From assembly GCA_946480535.1 (NCBI GenBank), contig CAMLKA010000001.1, forward strand, positions 1 through 52,232: a stretch of 52,232 nucleotides of DNA, in the 5' to 3' direction. Position 1 is the stretch's first letter. Each line of letters starts with the position of its first letter. Below, piece by piece: positions 15,649 through 23,374 of the stretch. This stretch comes from an uncultured Candidatus Saccharibacteria bacterium (GTDB lineage Bacteria; Patescibacteria; Saccharimonadia; Saccharimonadales; UBA1547). The notes below the pieces were generated by a model. It saw only the letters and a list, made by a program, of their open reading frames with translations, searched no databases and was not told where the DNA came from. A program made the translations under genes and the position numbers.

Positions 15649-15690
15649 AAAGCCCCGCCGACAGACAACGTCGGCGGGGCTTTCACTTTT
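15649..15690 (+). terminator. Terminator of cassette B
   Basis: AAAGCCCCGCCGAC and GTCGGCGGGGCTTT form a 14-bp perfect stem with a 7-nt loop, then CACTTTT. It faces the ncRNA terminator on the other strand. Confidence 0.93.
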
Positions 15691-15708
15691 ACATTATTTT
15701 AAAGCAAC

Positions 15709-15745
15709 AAAAAAGCGCCAGGTAAGGGTGGGCATCACCTGGCGC
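15709..15745 (-). terminator. Terminator of the ncRNA
   Basis: On the minus strand, GCGCCAGGT and ACCTGGCGC form a 9-bp stem around a 13-nt loop, followed by six U. Confidence 0.93.
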
Positions 15746-16088
15746 CATTTTGCCCTTTAACCCACCCAAGAACATTTCGATGAAGCGTCGCGACCGATAA
15801 CTATGATGGTGCGCGCCTGGTTGAACCTCGCAGAGTCCCAACCACTACTGTATAGTCACCCATGAATTGTTCTTTAAACGGGATCCAGCTCCGAAGAACC
15901 GGTGTTAAAGGGATTAGTAAGCATGCAAAGCTGTCGGGAGAATAAATTCTCTAAGCTAGAAAAGTGGAGGGTAGGTACTTCAAAAGCGCCTTGCACACTA
16001 CCTAACATTGGCAGTACTATAAATAGTAACTACCGTTAGAAATAGGGGGTATAAGGTGCTTGATAAGCGGTGTTCGCTGTATCAATCG
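15709..16088 (-). ncRNA. Structured non-coding RNA of about 380 nt, no known family recognised
   Basis: No open frame of note lies here, but a fully consensus promoter precedes it and a strong terminator ends it. In the minus-strand RNA I see these helices: a 5' hairpin at 16060-16085 (UUGAUA/UAUCAA plus AGCG/CGCU); a branched stem at 15994-16059 (GCAC/GUGC, CUAAC/GUUAG, GGUAGU/ACUGCC, ACUAU/AUAGU); and a palindromic hairpin at 15938-15951. There is also a UUCG-capped hairpin at 15885-15902. A long-range helix pairs 15904-15912 with 15753-15761 (9 bp), extended by CACC/GGUG. I looked for hallmarks of RNase P RNA, tmRNA and SRP RNA and found none. Type and function are unknown. Confidence 0.75.
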
Positions 16089-16094
16089 TATGTC

Positions 16095-16123
16095 ATTATA
16101 GCACCTAGTTGACGTCATGTCAA
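16095..16123 (-). promoter_or_regulatory. Fully consensus promoter TTGACA-17-TATAAT of the ncRNA
   Basis: TTGACA (16123-16118) and TATAAT (16100-16095) match the sigma-70 consensus at all 12 positions, with the optimal 17-nt spacer and an extended TGC before the -10. It is the strongest promoter seen in the window. Predicted transcription start is near 16088. Confidence 0.92.
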
Positions 16124-16142
16124 TACTTATTCTAAGGTGTAC

Positions 16143-17009
16143 ATGAAATTAGGAAAAATCAATAGACAAAGTATAGGAATAAGCGGTTTCACCTCTGTTC
16201 TTCGCAACTACGAGGGGATGCCAAAACAACTCTTTATAGCCGGGGGCCTTCCAAAAGAGCGGCCACCAACCGTTGCAATTATTGGTTCGCGCAAGCCAAC
16301 ACGGTATGGAATTGAAGTAACACACCGCCTTGCATTCGACCTCGCCAAAAGGGGAGTTGTTGTCATTAGCGGCCTTGCCTATGGCATAGACGCCATCGCG
16401 CACAAGGCTGCTCTAGAAGCAGGGGGAACTACCATTGCTGTAATGGCAAATGGACTCCACCGTATTTACCCGAGTGTCCACACACAACTCGCCGAGCGCA
16501 TCGTTCAAGCTGGCGGGGCAGTAGTGAGTGAGCAAGCCATGGGCGTCGACGCCCATAAATACCATTTCTTGGCGCGCAACCGATTAGTAAGCGGCCTTGC
16601 CGATGCTGTCGTTGTCACCGAAGCCACCGACAGAAGTGGAACTTTTTCAACCGTCACGCATGCCATCTCACAAAACAAGGAGGTTTTTGCCGTACCAGGA
16701 CCAATAACGAGTTTGCTTTCCGTAGGACCAAACCGCCTCATACAGGATGGTGCGCATGTTGCACTCTCGGCAAGCGACATCCTATCCGTAATCGCACCGC
16801 ATCTGCTGGAGGGACCGAAGCAGCTAGTCCTTGGGGACACGCCGCTTGAGACTCAAATTCTCCGACTTATCGAACAGGGGGCTCGTTCCATTGACCTCAT
16901 TACCACGACACTTGCCGTGCCGCCCAGTGAGCTCCTTCAAGCAATCACCATGATGGAATTAAAGGGACTCATAAAAGCCGAGGCGGGCTACTTGTATGCC
17001 GTAGGGTAG
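16143..17009 (+). CDS. dprA: DNA-processing protein DprA (Smf)
   Basis: The 288-residue DprA/Smf Rossmann-like protein loads RecA on incoming single-stranded DNA during natural transformation. Typical motifs are VAIIGSRKPTRYG, VVISGLAYGIDAIAHKAAL, TIAVMANGL, YHFLARNRLVSGLADAVVV and NKEVFAVPGP. A short winged-helix-like C-terminal segment (about residues 230-288) follows. I chose ATG 16143 with AAGG six bases upstream; a GTG two codons earlier is possible. It fits the natural competence often proposed for CPR bacteria. Confidence 0.93.
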   Translation: MKLGKINRQSIGISGFTSVLRNYEGMPKQLFIAGGLPKERPPTVAIIGSRKPTRYGIEVTHRLAFDLAKRGVVVISGLAYGIDAIAHKAALEAGGTTIAVMANGLHRIYPSVHTQLAERIVQAGGAVVSEQAMGVDAHKYHFLARNRLVSGLADAVVVTEATDRSGTFSTVTHAISQNKEVFAVPGPITSLLSVGPNRLIQDGAHVALSASDILSVIAPHLLEGPKQLVLGDTPLETQILRLIEQGARSIDLITTTLAVPPSELLQAITMMELKGLIKAEAGYLYAVG

Positions 17010-17019
17010 GGGGCGTAGA

Positions 17020-17048
17020 TTGATTTATCATAGTATTTATGCTATAAT
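17020..17048 (+). promoter_or_regulatory. Promoter TTGATT-17-TATAAT of cassette C
   Basis: TTGATT (17020-17025) and TATAAT (17043-17048) are 17 nt apart with the extended form TATGCTATAAT. The leader to the GTG start is about 80 nt. Confidence 0.85.
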
Positions 17049-17132
17049 ATAAATATCGTAAGCCTCACGAATCCAACCGTTTGAAGCTCACGCGATCTTC
17101 GAACACTCCGACTCCCACCGAAAGGACCACTC

Positions 17133-17633
17133 GTGGCCATCAGCGAATCCGACCTCAGCCTCTCCACCAAGGAAGAGACCGCCGCCTCGCGCCTGCTTCT
17201 CGAGACCGCTCTCGTGCAGTTCTCGACGCACCACTTCCCGGAACACGTCAAGATGCTTCCCGTCGCGGACGTCTTCGACGAGAACTGGGGACGCATCGCG
17301 AACATCCTGCAGCTCGATGACACCAAGCTCGAAGAGCTGAACATCGAGTTCAACGAGCTCCTCGAGCGCATGGTGTTCTCCGAGTGGTTCTCCATCGCCA
17401 CACTCGACGAGGACAAGCGCCTCATCGTGTGTCGTCCCGGCGGCGGCGCCAGCCTGCGAGGTACCACCTACGCGGTGCTGAGCAACAAGACCGTCACCTT
17501 CCAGCCGACGACCGTCGACCAGCTCATCGAGCTCTTCGCGAACGAGGTCCTGCCCATCGAGCTCAGCCTGGCCGACGCCGCAACGACGGCGAGCCACAAG
17601 GCGCGCGAGCTCGCCGAGGACTACATCGGCTAG
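17133..17633 (+). CDS. GC-rich cassette C: unknown acidic soluble protein (166 aa)
   Basis: The GTG start is supported by AAAGGA seven bases upstream and by the strong promoter. The protein is soluble, acidic and Leu/Glu rich, with a central segment RLIVCRPGGGASLRGTTYAV and an alanine-rich C-terminal helix. No family recognised. Third-position GC is much higher than in dprA and topA, which flank it. It is a complete single-gene unit with its own promoter, leader and terminator. Confidence 0.75.
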   Translation: MAISESDLSLSTKEETAASRLLLETALVQFSTHHFPEHVKMLPVADVFDENWGRIANILQLDDTKLEELNIEFNELLERMVFSEWFSIATLDEDKRLIVCRPGGGASLRGTTYAVLSNKTVTFQPTTVDQLIELFANEVLPIELSLADAATTASHKARELAEDYIG

Positions 17634-17651
17634 AAGCGCCGGAGTGCTTCG

Positions 17652-17690
17652 AAGTGACCGGCCCCATCGCGGGGTCGGTCACTTTTCTTT
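17652..17690 (+). terminator. Terminator of cassette C
   Basis: AAGTGACCG-GCCCC pairs with GGGG-TCGGTCACTT, followed by TTCTTTT. Confidence 0.9.
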
Positions 17691-17811
17691 TCAAAGGGTT
17701 TTACTTTACAAAGTATCGTGAAGTGGTGTACACTCCAGCGTTGTGCAAGTCACGGCAGTTCCGTGAACAAACTTAAGCACTTATTTAGAAACCCTGAGTA
17801 TACTTATATAT

Positions 17812-20178
17812 ATGTCTTCAAATCTCGTTATCGTAGAGTCCCCAGCAAAAGCAAAAACTATCGAGAAATACCTCGGTAAAGATTTCACCGTCCTTTCAAG
17901 CGTGGGGCATATTCGTTCTATTGCCAAGAAAACGAAAGATGGCACGCCGCCCATCGATGTAAAGAACGGGTTCAACACCGTCTATGAAATCGACAGCGAA
18001 AAAACCAAAACCATCAGCGAACTTAAAAAAGCTGTCAAAAGCGCTCAAACCGTCTGGCTTGCAACCGATGAAGACCGCGAAGGAGAAGCGATTGCCTGGC
18101 ACCTTTGCGAAGTATTAAAACTCGACCCTGCAAAAACGAATCGTATCGTTTTCCACGAAATTACGAAGTCGGCAATCGAAGAAGCCGTCAAGAACCCTCG
18201 TGTCGTTGACATGCAACTTGTTCAAGCTCAACAAGCGCGCCAAATCCTGGACCGTCTTGTAGGTTTTGAGCTTAGCCCAGTCGTATGGCAAAAAGTTCCC
18301 GGCGGAAAATCTGCCGGGCGCGTGCAATCGCCGGCAGTACGCCTCCTCGTTGAACGCGAGCGGGAAATTCAAGGCTTTGAAGGATCATTCCAGTTTAAAG
18401 TCACCGCCGAATTTACCCATGAAGGCGCAACAGTAAAAGCCGAACTGCCAAAGCGTTTCGACACCGAAGAAGAAGCTCAGAAGTTCCTCGAAAGCCTATC
18501 GGACGCTACTTTCACTGTGTCTGACGTCACGACAAGTCCGGGCACCCGTAACCCAGGTGCACCGTTTACTACCAGTACGCTTCAACAGGAAGCCAACAGC
18601 AAGCTTGGTTTCGGCTCACGCGCCACCATGGCAAGTGCCCAAAAACTCTATCAAGCCGGTAAAATTACCTACATGCGTACCGACAGCACCGTACTAAGCG
18701 GTCAGGCAATCGCCGCAGCCGCCGACTTCATTAAGGGCGCGTACGGCGAAGCGTATTCACAAGTTCGCCAATTCAAGACAAAATCTTCAAGCGCCCAAGA
18801 AGCCCACGAAGCAATTCGTCCAACCGACATGGCCTCAGAGAAGGGAAGTACCAACGAGTACGACCAAAAGCTCTACGATCTTATTCGTCGCCGCACGCTC
18901 GCCAGCCAAATGGCACCCGCAAAACTTGAAAAAACAGTTGTTACTATTACCGTCAGTGGTTCAAAGCTTTCATTTGAAGCTAAGGGTGAGGTGATTATCT
19001 TCGACGGCTTCCTTAAGGTGTACGGTGGCGGCAAGAAAGATCCAGATATCCTTCCAGCAATGGCCTCAGGCGACCAACTCGCCCTCGAACACGCGGACGC
19101 CCGTCAAACATTTGCACGCCCACCAGCGCGCTTCACTGAAGGTTCTCTTGTGAAGAAGCTGGAAGAGCTTGGCATCGGCCGCCCATCAACGTATGCAACC
19201 ATTATTAACACCGTTCAGGTTCGTGGTTACGCCGAAAAAGGTGAAGGTGAAGGCACCGAGCGCGACGTCATCACCCTTGCGGTCACACCAGGCGCGCACG
19301 TAGCCCGCGAAGTCGTTCAAGAAAAGACCGGCTCCGACAAGGGAAAGCTCGTCCCAACTTCTGTTGGCATGATGATCAGCGACTTCCTCAGCGACCACTT
19401 CGAACAAGTTGTCGACTACGGCTTTACCGCCGACGTCGAAGAAGAATTCGACCAAATCGCCACCGGCGCACTGGCTCGCAATGTCATGCTTGAAAAATTC
19501 TACACACCGTTCCATAAGCTCATTGAAAACTCCGGTGGTATCGACCGCTCACAAGTTGCCCAGGCAACACCGCTAGGAACCGACCCTAAGACGGGCAAAA
19601 TGATTTATGCTCGCATTGGTCGCTTTGGCCCAATGCTCCAGCTTGGTGATACCGAAGGGGAAGAAAAGCCACAGTTCGCTCCAATGCCAAAGGGCTTCCG
19701 CGTTGATACCGTCACCCTCGACGAAGCACTCAAGGCATTCACTCTGCCACGTCTTGTCGGCGAAACAAAAGAAGGGCTGCCAATCAAAGCCAACATTGGT
19801 CGCTTTGGCCCGTACATTCAAGTCGATAAACTTTTTGTCAGCATTAAACCGCTCGACCCACACACCATCACCCTTGAAGAAGCACTCGAACTCCATGCTG
19901 CCAAGCTAAAAGCCGAGGCCGAGAAAAACATCGCCGACTTTGGCGATGGGGTAAAGGTACTCAACGGCCGATATGGTCCGTACATTACCGACGGTAAAAA
20001 GAATGCCAAGATTCCAAAGGACACCGACCCTAAAACCATTACGCACGAACAAGCAAAGCAAATCCTTGCCGAAGCCCCAGAACCGAAAGGCCGCTTTGCC
20101 CGACGAGCCCCTGCAACCAAAGCAAAGGCAACAACCAAAAAAGCACCTGCAAAAAAGGCAGCCGCTAAGAAAAAATAA
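17812..20178 (+). CDS. topA: DNA topoisomerase I (type IA)
   Basis: The 788-residue enzyme relaxes negative supercoils. It has an N-terminal Toprim domain (VIVESPAKAKTIEKYLG and TDEDREGEAIAWHL) and the core signature LQQEANSKLGFGSRATM. The active-site tyrosine is Y287 in KITYMRTDST. Three C-terminal repeats of the GRFGPYIQ type follow at about 600-760. No zinc-finger cysteines are seen. The last 30 residues are Lys/Ala rich, a likely DNA-binding tail. TATACT lies 7 nt before the ATG, predicting a leaderless mRNA. Confidence 0.95.
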   Translation: MSSNLVIVESPAKAKTIEKYLGKDFTVLSSVGHIRSIAKKTKDGTPPIDVKNGFNTVYEIDSEKTKTISELKKAVKSAQTVWLATDEDREGEAIAWHLCEVLKLDPAKTNRIVFHEITKSAIEEAVKNPRVVDMQLVQAQQARQILDRLVGFELSPVVWQKVPGGKSAGRVQSPAVRLLVEREREIQGFEGSFQFKVTAEFTHEGATVKAELPKRFDTEEEAQKFLESLSDATFTVSDVTTSPGTRNPGAPFTTSTLQQEANSKLGFGSRATMASAQKLYQAGKITYMRTDSTVLSGQAIAAAADFIKGAYGEAYSQVRQFKTKSSSAQEAHEAIRPTDMASEKGSTNEYDQKLYDLIRRRTLASQMAPAKLEKTVVTITVSGSKLSFEAKGEVIIFDGFLKVYGGGKKDPDILPAMASGDQLALEHADARQTFARPPARFTEGSLVKKLEELGIGRPSTYATIINTVQVRGYAEKGEGEGTERDVITLAVTPGAHVAREVVQEKTGSDKGKLVPTSVGMMISDFLSDHFEQVVDYGFTADVEEEFDQIATGALARNVMLEKFYTPFHKLIENSGGIDRSQVAQATPLGTDPKTGKMIYARIGRFGPMLQLGDTEGEEKPQFAPMPKGFRVDTVTLDEALKAFTLPRLVGETKEGLPIKANIGRFGPYIQVDKLFVSIKPLDPHTITLEEALELHAAKLKAEAEKNIADFGDGVKVLNGRYGPYITDGKKNAKIPKDTDPKTITHEQAKQILAEAPEPKGRFARRAPATKAKATTKKAPAKKAAAKKK

Positions 20179-20195
20179 GCCTATATAACGAAAGC

Positions 20196-20239
20196 GCCTC
20201 CGGCAAAAAGGGATTTCTCCCAGTTTACCGGAGGCTTTT
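20196..20239 (+). terminator. Terminator of topA
   Basis: GCCTCCGG (20196-20203) and CCGGAGGC (20228-20235) pair around a loop with a small inner hairpin, followed by TTTT. It may also serve the convergent cassette D gene. Confidence 0.85.
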
Positions 20240-20269
20240 GCTTCCGCTTACTCGACCAACACCTCGAGG

Positions 20270-21004
20270 CTAGTCCATCGCGCGCAGTACCTCGAGTTTG
20301 CGCTCGATGTCCCCAAGACGATGACGTGCAGTCTCGATCTGCTCTCGCCGGTCATCCACTTCGCGGCCGAGCACGTACTCGAACGAGCGACGATACTCGT
20401 CGACCAGCTGATCACAGGCAGTTCTGAACCCTTCGAGCCCATCGAGCTGAAGGGGAAGATGCCAGAAGGTTTTCACCGCCTCGGCGACCGCATCGTACGT
20501 CAGTGACGAGCGCATGACATGAGTCGACCAGGGCGAATCTCCGTAGAGCGCAAGATTGTCAGCTTGCCACATCTCTGTCAGCCAGCCCTCGATAGCCAGC
20601 TCCTGATCAGAAGTCAGCGTCGGAGGCCGATGGTGCAGGTAGAGGTCCAGCACAATGAAGCTCGGCGCCGGGTCTTGCATGGGGCGGAAGCGAAACGCGT
20701 GGTTACGCTGCAGCTGCCGCACAGTCTGAAGGGCGATTGTATGGAGGTAGATCAGTCCGATCTCGATCCCCAGCACAAGGCCAAGGAGTGCAACAACCAC
20801 CACGTTGACCACGTAGTCGGACATACCGACGCCACCCACCGCCAGCACAAACGCGATGATAGTGAGCGCGAGCAGTACGCCAAAGCTAATGCGCGGCTCA
20901 CCGTTGTGCGGCGGACGGATTGGCCACCAGAAGGCGAAGCGCTGGCGCAGCGTGAGTTGGGACGGGGTCCAGACGTAGTCGTCTCGGAATTTCTTAAAGG
21001 GCAC
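20270..21004 (-). CDS. GC-rich cassette D: unknown two-helix membrane protein
   Basis: The 244-residue protein starts at GTG 21004 with AAAGGAG about 7 nt upstream. It has a short basic N-terminus, two adjacent membrane helices (about residues 42-62 and 66-88), then a large soluble domain ending in an Arg/Glu-rich coiled-coil (about 205-244). The family is unknown. GC-rich codon use contrasts with topA. It converges on topA and diverges from cassette E across a 344-nt gap. Confidence 0.72.
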   Translation of the reverse strand: MPFKKFRDDYVWTPSQLTLRQRFAFWWPIRPPHNGEPRISFGVLLALTIIAFVLAVGGVGMSDYVVNVVVVALLGLVLGIEIGLIYLHTIALQTVRQLQRNHAFRFRPMQDPAPSFIVLDLYLHHRPPTLTSDQELAIEGWLTEMWQADNLALYGDSPWSTHVMRSSLTYDAVAEAVKTFWHLPLQLDGLEGFRTACDQLVDEYRRSFEYVLGREVDDRREQIETARHRLGDIERKLEVLRAMD

Positions 21005-21052
21005 GATTCTCTCCTTTGAAGAGGGTCGGGAGTAAGCGGAATGCTTGGGCCA

Positions 21053-21081
21053 GTTATACCATGCTTAAAGAGATAATAAAA
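21053..21081 (-). promoter_or_regulatory. Possible promoter of cassette D
   Basis: On the minus strand an extended -10 TGG-TATAAC (21058-21053) is present; the -35 is poor (TTTTAT at 17 nt). The leader would be about 40 nt. Confidence 0.45.
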
Positions 21082-21092
21082 CCATGACCATA

Positions 21093-21121
21093 TTGACTTT
21101 TTAAAGTAATTATGCTATAAT
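21093..21121 (+). promoter_or_regulatory. Promoter TTGACT-17-TATAAT of cassette E
   Basis: TTGACT (21093-21098) and TATAAT (21116-21121) are 17 nt apart, with the extended form TATGCTATAAT also seen for cassettes A and C. Confidence 0.85.
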
Positions 21122-21127
21122 TCTCAT

Positions 21128-21348
21128 ACGATTGATTTCCTTAACGAAATCGGTTGCACCTCTAACCAAAAATTACCGTTTTCGTTTATTACCCCTCTGA
21201 CCCAGGCATTGAACGGCAATAAACCAATTCGGGAGTTTTTGTTGAGTAAACCACTCCATAACTCCGCTCTTTAAAGCTTTACGTTATCCTTTCACAGACC
21301 AGCGACCTCACTAGTCGCACTCGACCACACCGAAGAAAAGGGGACCCC
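21128..21348 (+). promoter_or_regulatory. Long structured leader of the cassette E lipoprotein gene
   Basis: About 220 nt separate the predicted transcription start from the ATG, the longest leader in the window. It contains the hairpins GATTTC-cttaac-GAAATC (about 21134-21151) and GCGAC-ctcacta-GTCGC (near 21303-21320). AAAGGGGA before the start codon serves as the ribosome-binding site. No known riboswitch class is recognised. Confidence 0.5.
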
Positions 21349-22311
21349 ATGAAGGGCATCCGCACCACTGCCACTGTCGCTGCCATCTGGGCTGCAACCG
21401 CCGCACTCATCGTGCTGACCGGCTGCACCGCCAGCAGCAACGAATCGGACAACTACGGGTACTCCTCGCTGGACCCTCGGCCCTCGGTGATGTACGTCAA
21501 CGAGGAGACCGGCAAGGTCACCAAGTTCGTTTCGTACGACCTCGTATGGGACGACGAGAACGAAGGGCGAGTGGAGGTTGAGGAGGTACGCTTCGAAGAG
21601 GGCTACTCCCCGGAAGACGTCGAGATCGAGTATCCCGACAACTACCCCGGACAGGAACCCTACCACACCGTCACGCTTTCGAGCGCCACCGATGTGGAAG
21701 GCAAGCCGTACCCTCTCACCACCAGCCTCTCGTTCCAGCTGGATTACGAGTTCGATCTGAACACCATGCTCTTGTACTACAACGAGCACTTGGCAACCGC
21801 CCAGCGCGTCGAAGACGATTCCCTGAAGTACTTCCCGATCGGGATGATGGTCAAGGAAGACATCTTCGGGTCGATCACCACCGCCCTCAAGACGGAAGGT
21901 AGCCTGCCTGCCATCCAGTACCAGATCACGGGTCGGACGGTCACCGTCGCTGACGAACGAGTCATCGGCGGTTGGAATGCCGGCACCCCCGCCTGGCTGA
22001 CACTGCAGCAAATGCAGGATTCGCCGGTCACTTCCGAGCGCTACTACTACTCGTTCGCGTGCGCCACGTATGACGTGGAACTCCTGAACCGAGACGAAGT
22101 GCTTGCCGCGACCGCGAACCTGCCCGGCGCCGACTTGGTGGAATTCAACCTCAGTACCGATAAGTCGACCCTGCTGATCGAGACGGCCCAGCCGTGCGAG
22201 ATCAAGCCCATCGCGAATGATGGTGGAACGGACAAGTCGTACAGCAACGCCCCTCCGGCTCCAAGCCAGGGCAACTACCCGCCGACGCCGACGCCCAACC
22301 CGGGCTCGTAA
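21349..22311 (+). CDS. GC-rich cassette E: secreted lipoprotein of unknown function
   Basis: The 320-residue protein has a lipoprotein signal peptide: basic start, hydrophobic core and lipobox LTGC, with lipidated cysteine at about residue 25. The mature part is acidic and rich in Tyr, Asp and Glu. It has a predicted folded region in the middle (residues 100-260) and a Pro/Asn/Ser-rich tail ending PPTPTPNPGS. The family is not recognised. It should be anchored outside the cell membrane. The long opposite-strand reading at 21292-22368 is a shadow. Confidence 0.78.
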   Translation: MKGIRTTATVAAIWAATAALIVLTGCTASSNESDNYGYSSLDPRPSVMYVNEETGKVTKFVSYDLVWDDENEGRVEVEEVRFEEGYSPEDVEIEYPDNYPGQEPYHTVTLSSATDVEGKPYPLTTSLSFQLDYEFDLNTMLLYYNEHLATAQRVEDDSLKYFPIGMMVKEDIFGSITTALKTEGSLPAIQYQITGRTVTVADERVIGGWNAGTPAWLTLQQMQDSPVTSERYYYSFACATYDVELLNRDEVLAATANLPGADLVEFNLSTDKSTLLIETAQPCEIKPIANDGGTDKSYSNAPPAPSQGNYPPTPTPNPGS

Positions 22312-22358
22312 CTCGGACGAAGCAGTCGACAAGATAACGAAAGGAGCTTTAAAGAGAG

Positions 22359-22388
22359 AGGCGGCCATGTGCCGCCTTTTTCTTTTTT
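22359..22388 (+). terminator. Terminator of cassette E
   Basis: AGGCGGC and GCCGCCT form a stem with a 5-nt loop, followed by a T-rich run of about 12 nt. Confidence 0.92.
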
Positions 22389-22404
22389 AGAGCGGTCTTA
22401 GTAA

Positions 22405-22433
22405 TTGCTACTCGTATAATTACATGGTATAGT
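22405..22433 (+). promoter_or_regulatory. Promoter TTGCTA-17-TATAGT of cassette F
   Basis: TTGCTA (22405-22410) and TATAGT (22428-22433) are 17 nt apart with an extended TGG. The leader is about 75 nt. Confidence 0.65.
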
Positions 22434-22515
22434 TACCCCCATTGCGTCGAACATTCCGATCCATCGTTGAGAGTTCCTAGCAAAGAACTTTTAACACACT
22501 ACCGAGGGAGTATCC

Positions 22516-23076
22516 ATGGGAAAGAAGAAGCCGGAAATCGGCATCACCGAGCAGCTGCTGCTGGGCGAGCGGATGGAGCAGGGCACCCTCTTCACTCACT
22601 CAGCAGAGGTGGACGACACCGTCCTCGAAACCAAGGACGAGAAGCACGCCCGCAAGTCGGCCGAGAAAATCTTCGACAAGCTCACGGGCAAAGTCTCGCG
22701 AGCCGTCGAGAAGACCAGCGCTTACCTGGAGGAGCAGAACTCCACCGCCGGCGCCGAGCTCATCTCCGTGCTCGACACGGCCTACGAGTCGCTCGTCGTC
22801 TTCGACACCGAAGGAACGCCCCGAGGCCTTCTGGAGCTCAGCTCGTCTCGCTTCGGCGCTCACCTCAACGGTGGCCTCGCGCTCGTCCCCGAGCTGCACA
22901 CCCTGGTCGTCGGCTTCAAGACCGAGGCGGACGCCCATGGTTACGATGGGTGGATCATCACCGATGCCTCCGACATCCTCAGCGTGACCACCATCGAGCT
23001 CCTCAACAACGGCACCTTCGAGGAAGAGCGCGTCGAGCCGCTTCTCGGTTGGCTGAAGGAGCTGCGCGGCAAGTAG
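22516..23076 (+). CDS. GC-rich cassette F: unknown soluble protein (186 aa)
   Basis: The 186-residue protein starts at an ATG preceded by GAGGGAG. It has a charged N-terminal third with helical character (residues 35-75) and a more globular C-terminal part (LVVFDTEGTPRGLLELSSS, YDGWIITDASDIL). No family is recognised. GC-rich codon use. It is a single-gene unit with promoter, leader and strong terminator. The leader contains TCGAACATTCCGAT at 22447-22460, nearly the same as a motif in the cassette C leader. Confidence 0.74.
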   Translation: MGKKKPEIGITEQLLLGERMEQGTLFTHSAEVDDTVLETKDEKHARKSAEKIFDKLTGKVSRAVEKTSAYLEEQNSTAGAELISVLDTAYESLVVFDTEGTPRGLLELSSSRFGAHLNGGLALVPELHTLVVGFKTEADAHGYDGWIITDASDILSVTTIELLNNGTFEEERVEPLLGWLKELRGK

Positions 23077-23126
23077 GGTCTCAACCCGTCCCGGCCGCGT
23101 CTCAAGTCAAAAATGTGTTAAAAGTT

Positions 23127-23162
23127 CAAGCCGCCACCTACCAGTGGCGGCTTGTTCTTTTT
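23127..23162 (+). terminator. Terminator of cassette F
   Basis: CAAGCCGCCAC and GTGGCGGCTTG form an 11-bp perfect stem with a 6-nt loop, followed by TTCTTTTT. Confidence 0.95.
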
Positions 23163-23271
23163 ATGGCTATAAGTACTTGTCATACCACATCTTGTGGATA
23201 ACTAAAGTCTCAAACCACTATATACACAACCTGTCTATTTCATGCTACAATAAATTAACTAAACAAATTCT

Positions 23272-23300
23272 TTGACATAATTTACATAATATTGTAAAAT
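23272..23300 (+). promoter_or_regulatory. Promoter TTGACA-17-TAAAAT of the sigma4-HARE gene
   Basis: TTGACA (23272-23277) and TAAAAT (23295-23300) are 17 nt apart. The leader is about 68 nt, longer than for most backbone genes. Confidence 0.8.
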
Positions 23301-23374
23301 GATATTAAAGAATATGAATAGAAGTTAATTCCGAGACGATAGAGTGGGACGTGAACGGAAAGAAAGACAACTAG

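Noticed and set aside
15800..15830. GGTTCAACC-like segment as a tRNA T-arm
   Set aside because: No acceptor, D-arm or anticodon arm of correct spacing can be built around it, and it lies inside the long structured RNA.
15709..16088. The structured RNA as tmRNA, RNase P RNA or SRP RNA
   Set aside because: I looked for the conserved tRNA-like ends, the GAGGAAAGUCC and ACAGAA cores, and the GGAAG-AGC loop. None was seen, though a divergent member cannot be excluded by eye.
21292..22368. 358-residue open frame on the minus strand
   Set aside because: It is antisense to the lipoprotein gene, which has a promoter, ribosome-binding site, signal peptide and terminator. The minus frame shows none of these and has repetitive Gly/Arg/Val composition.
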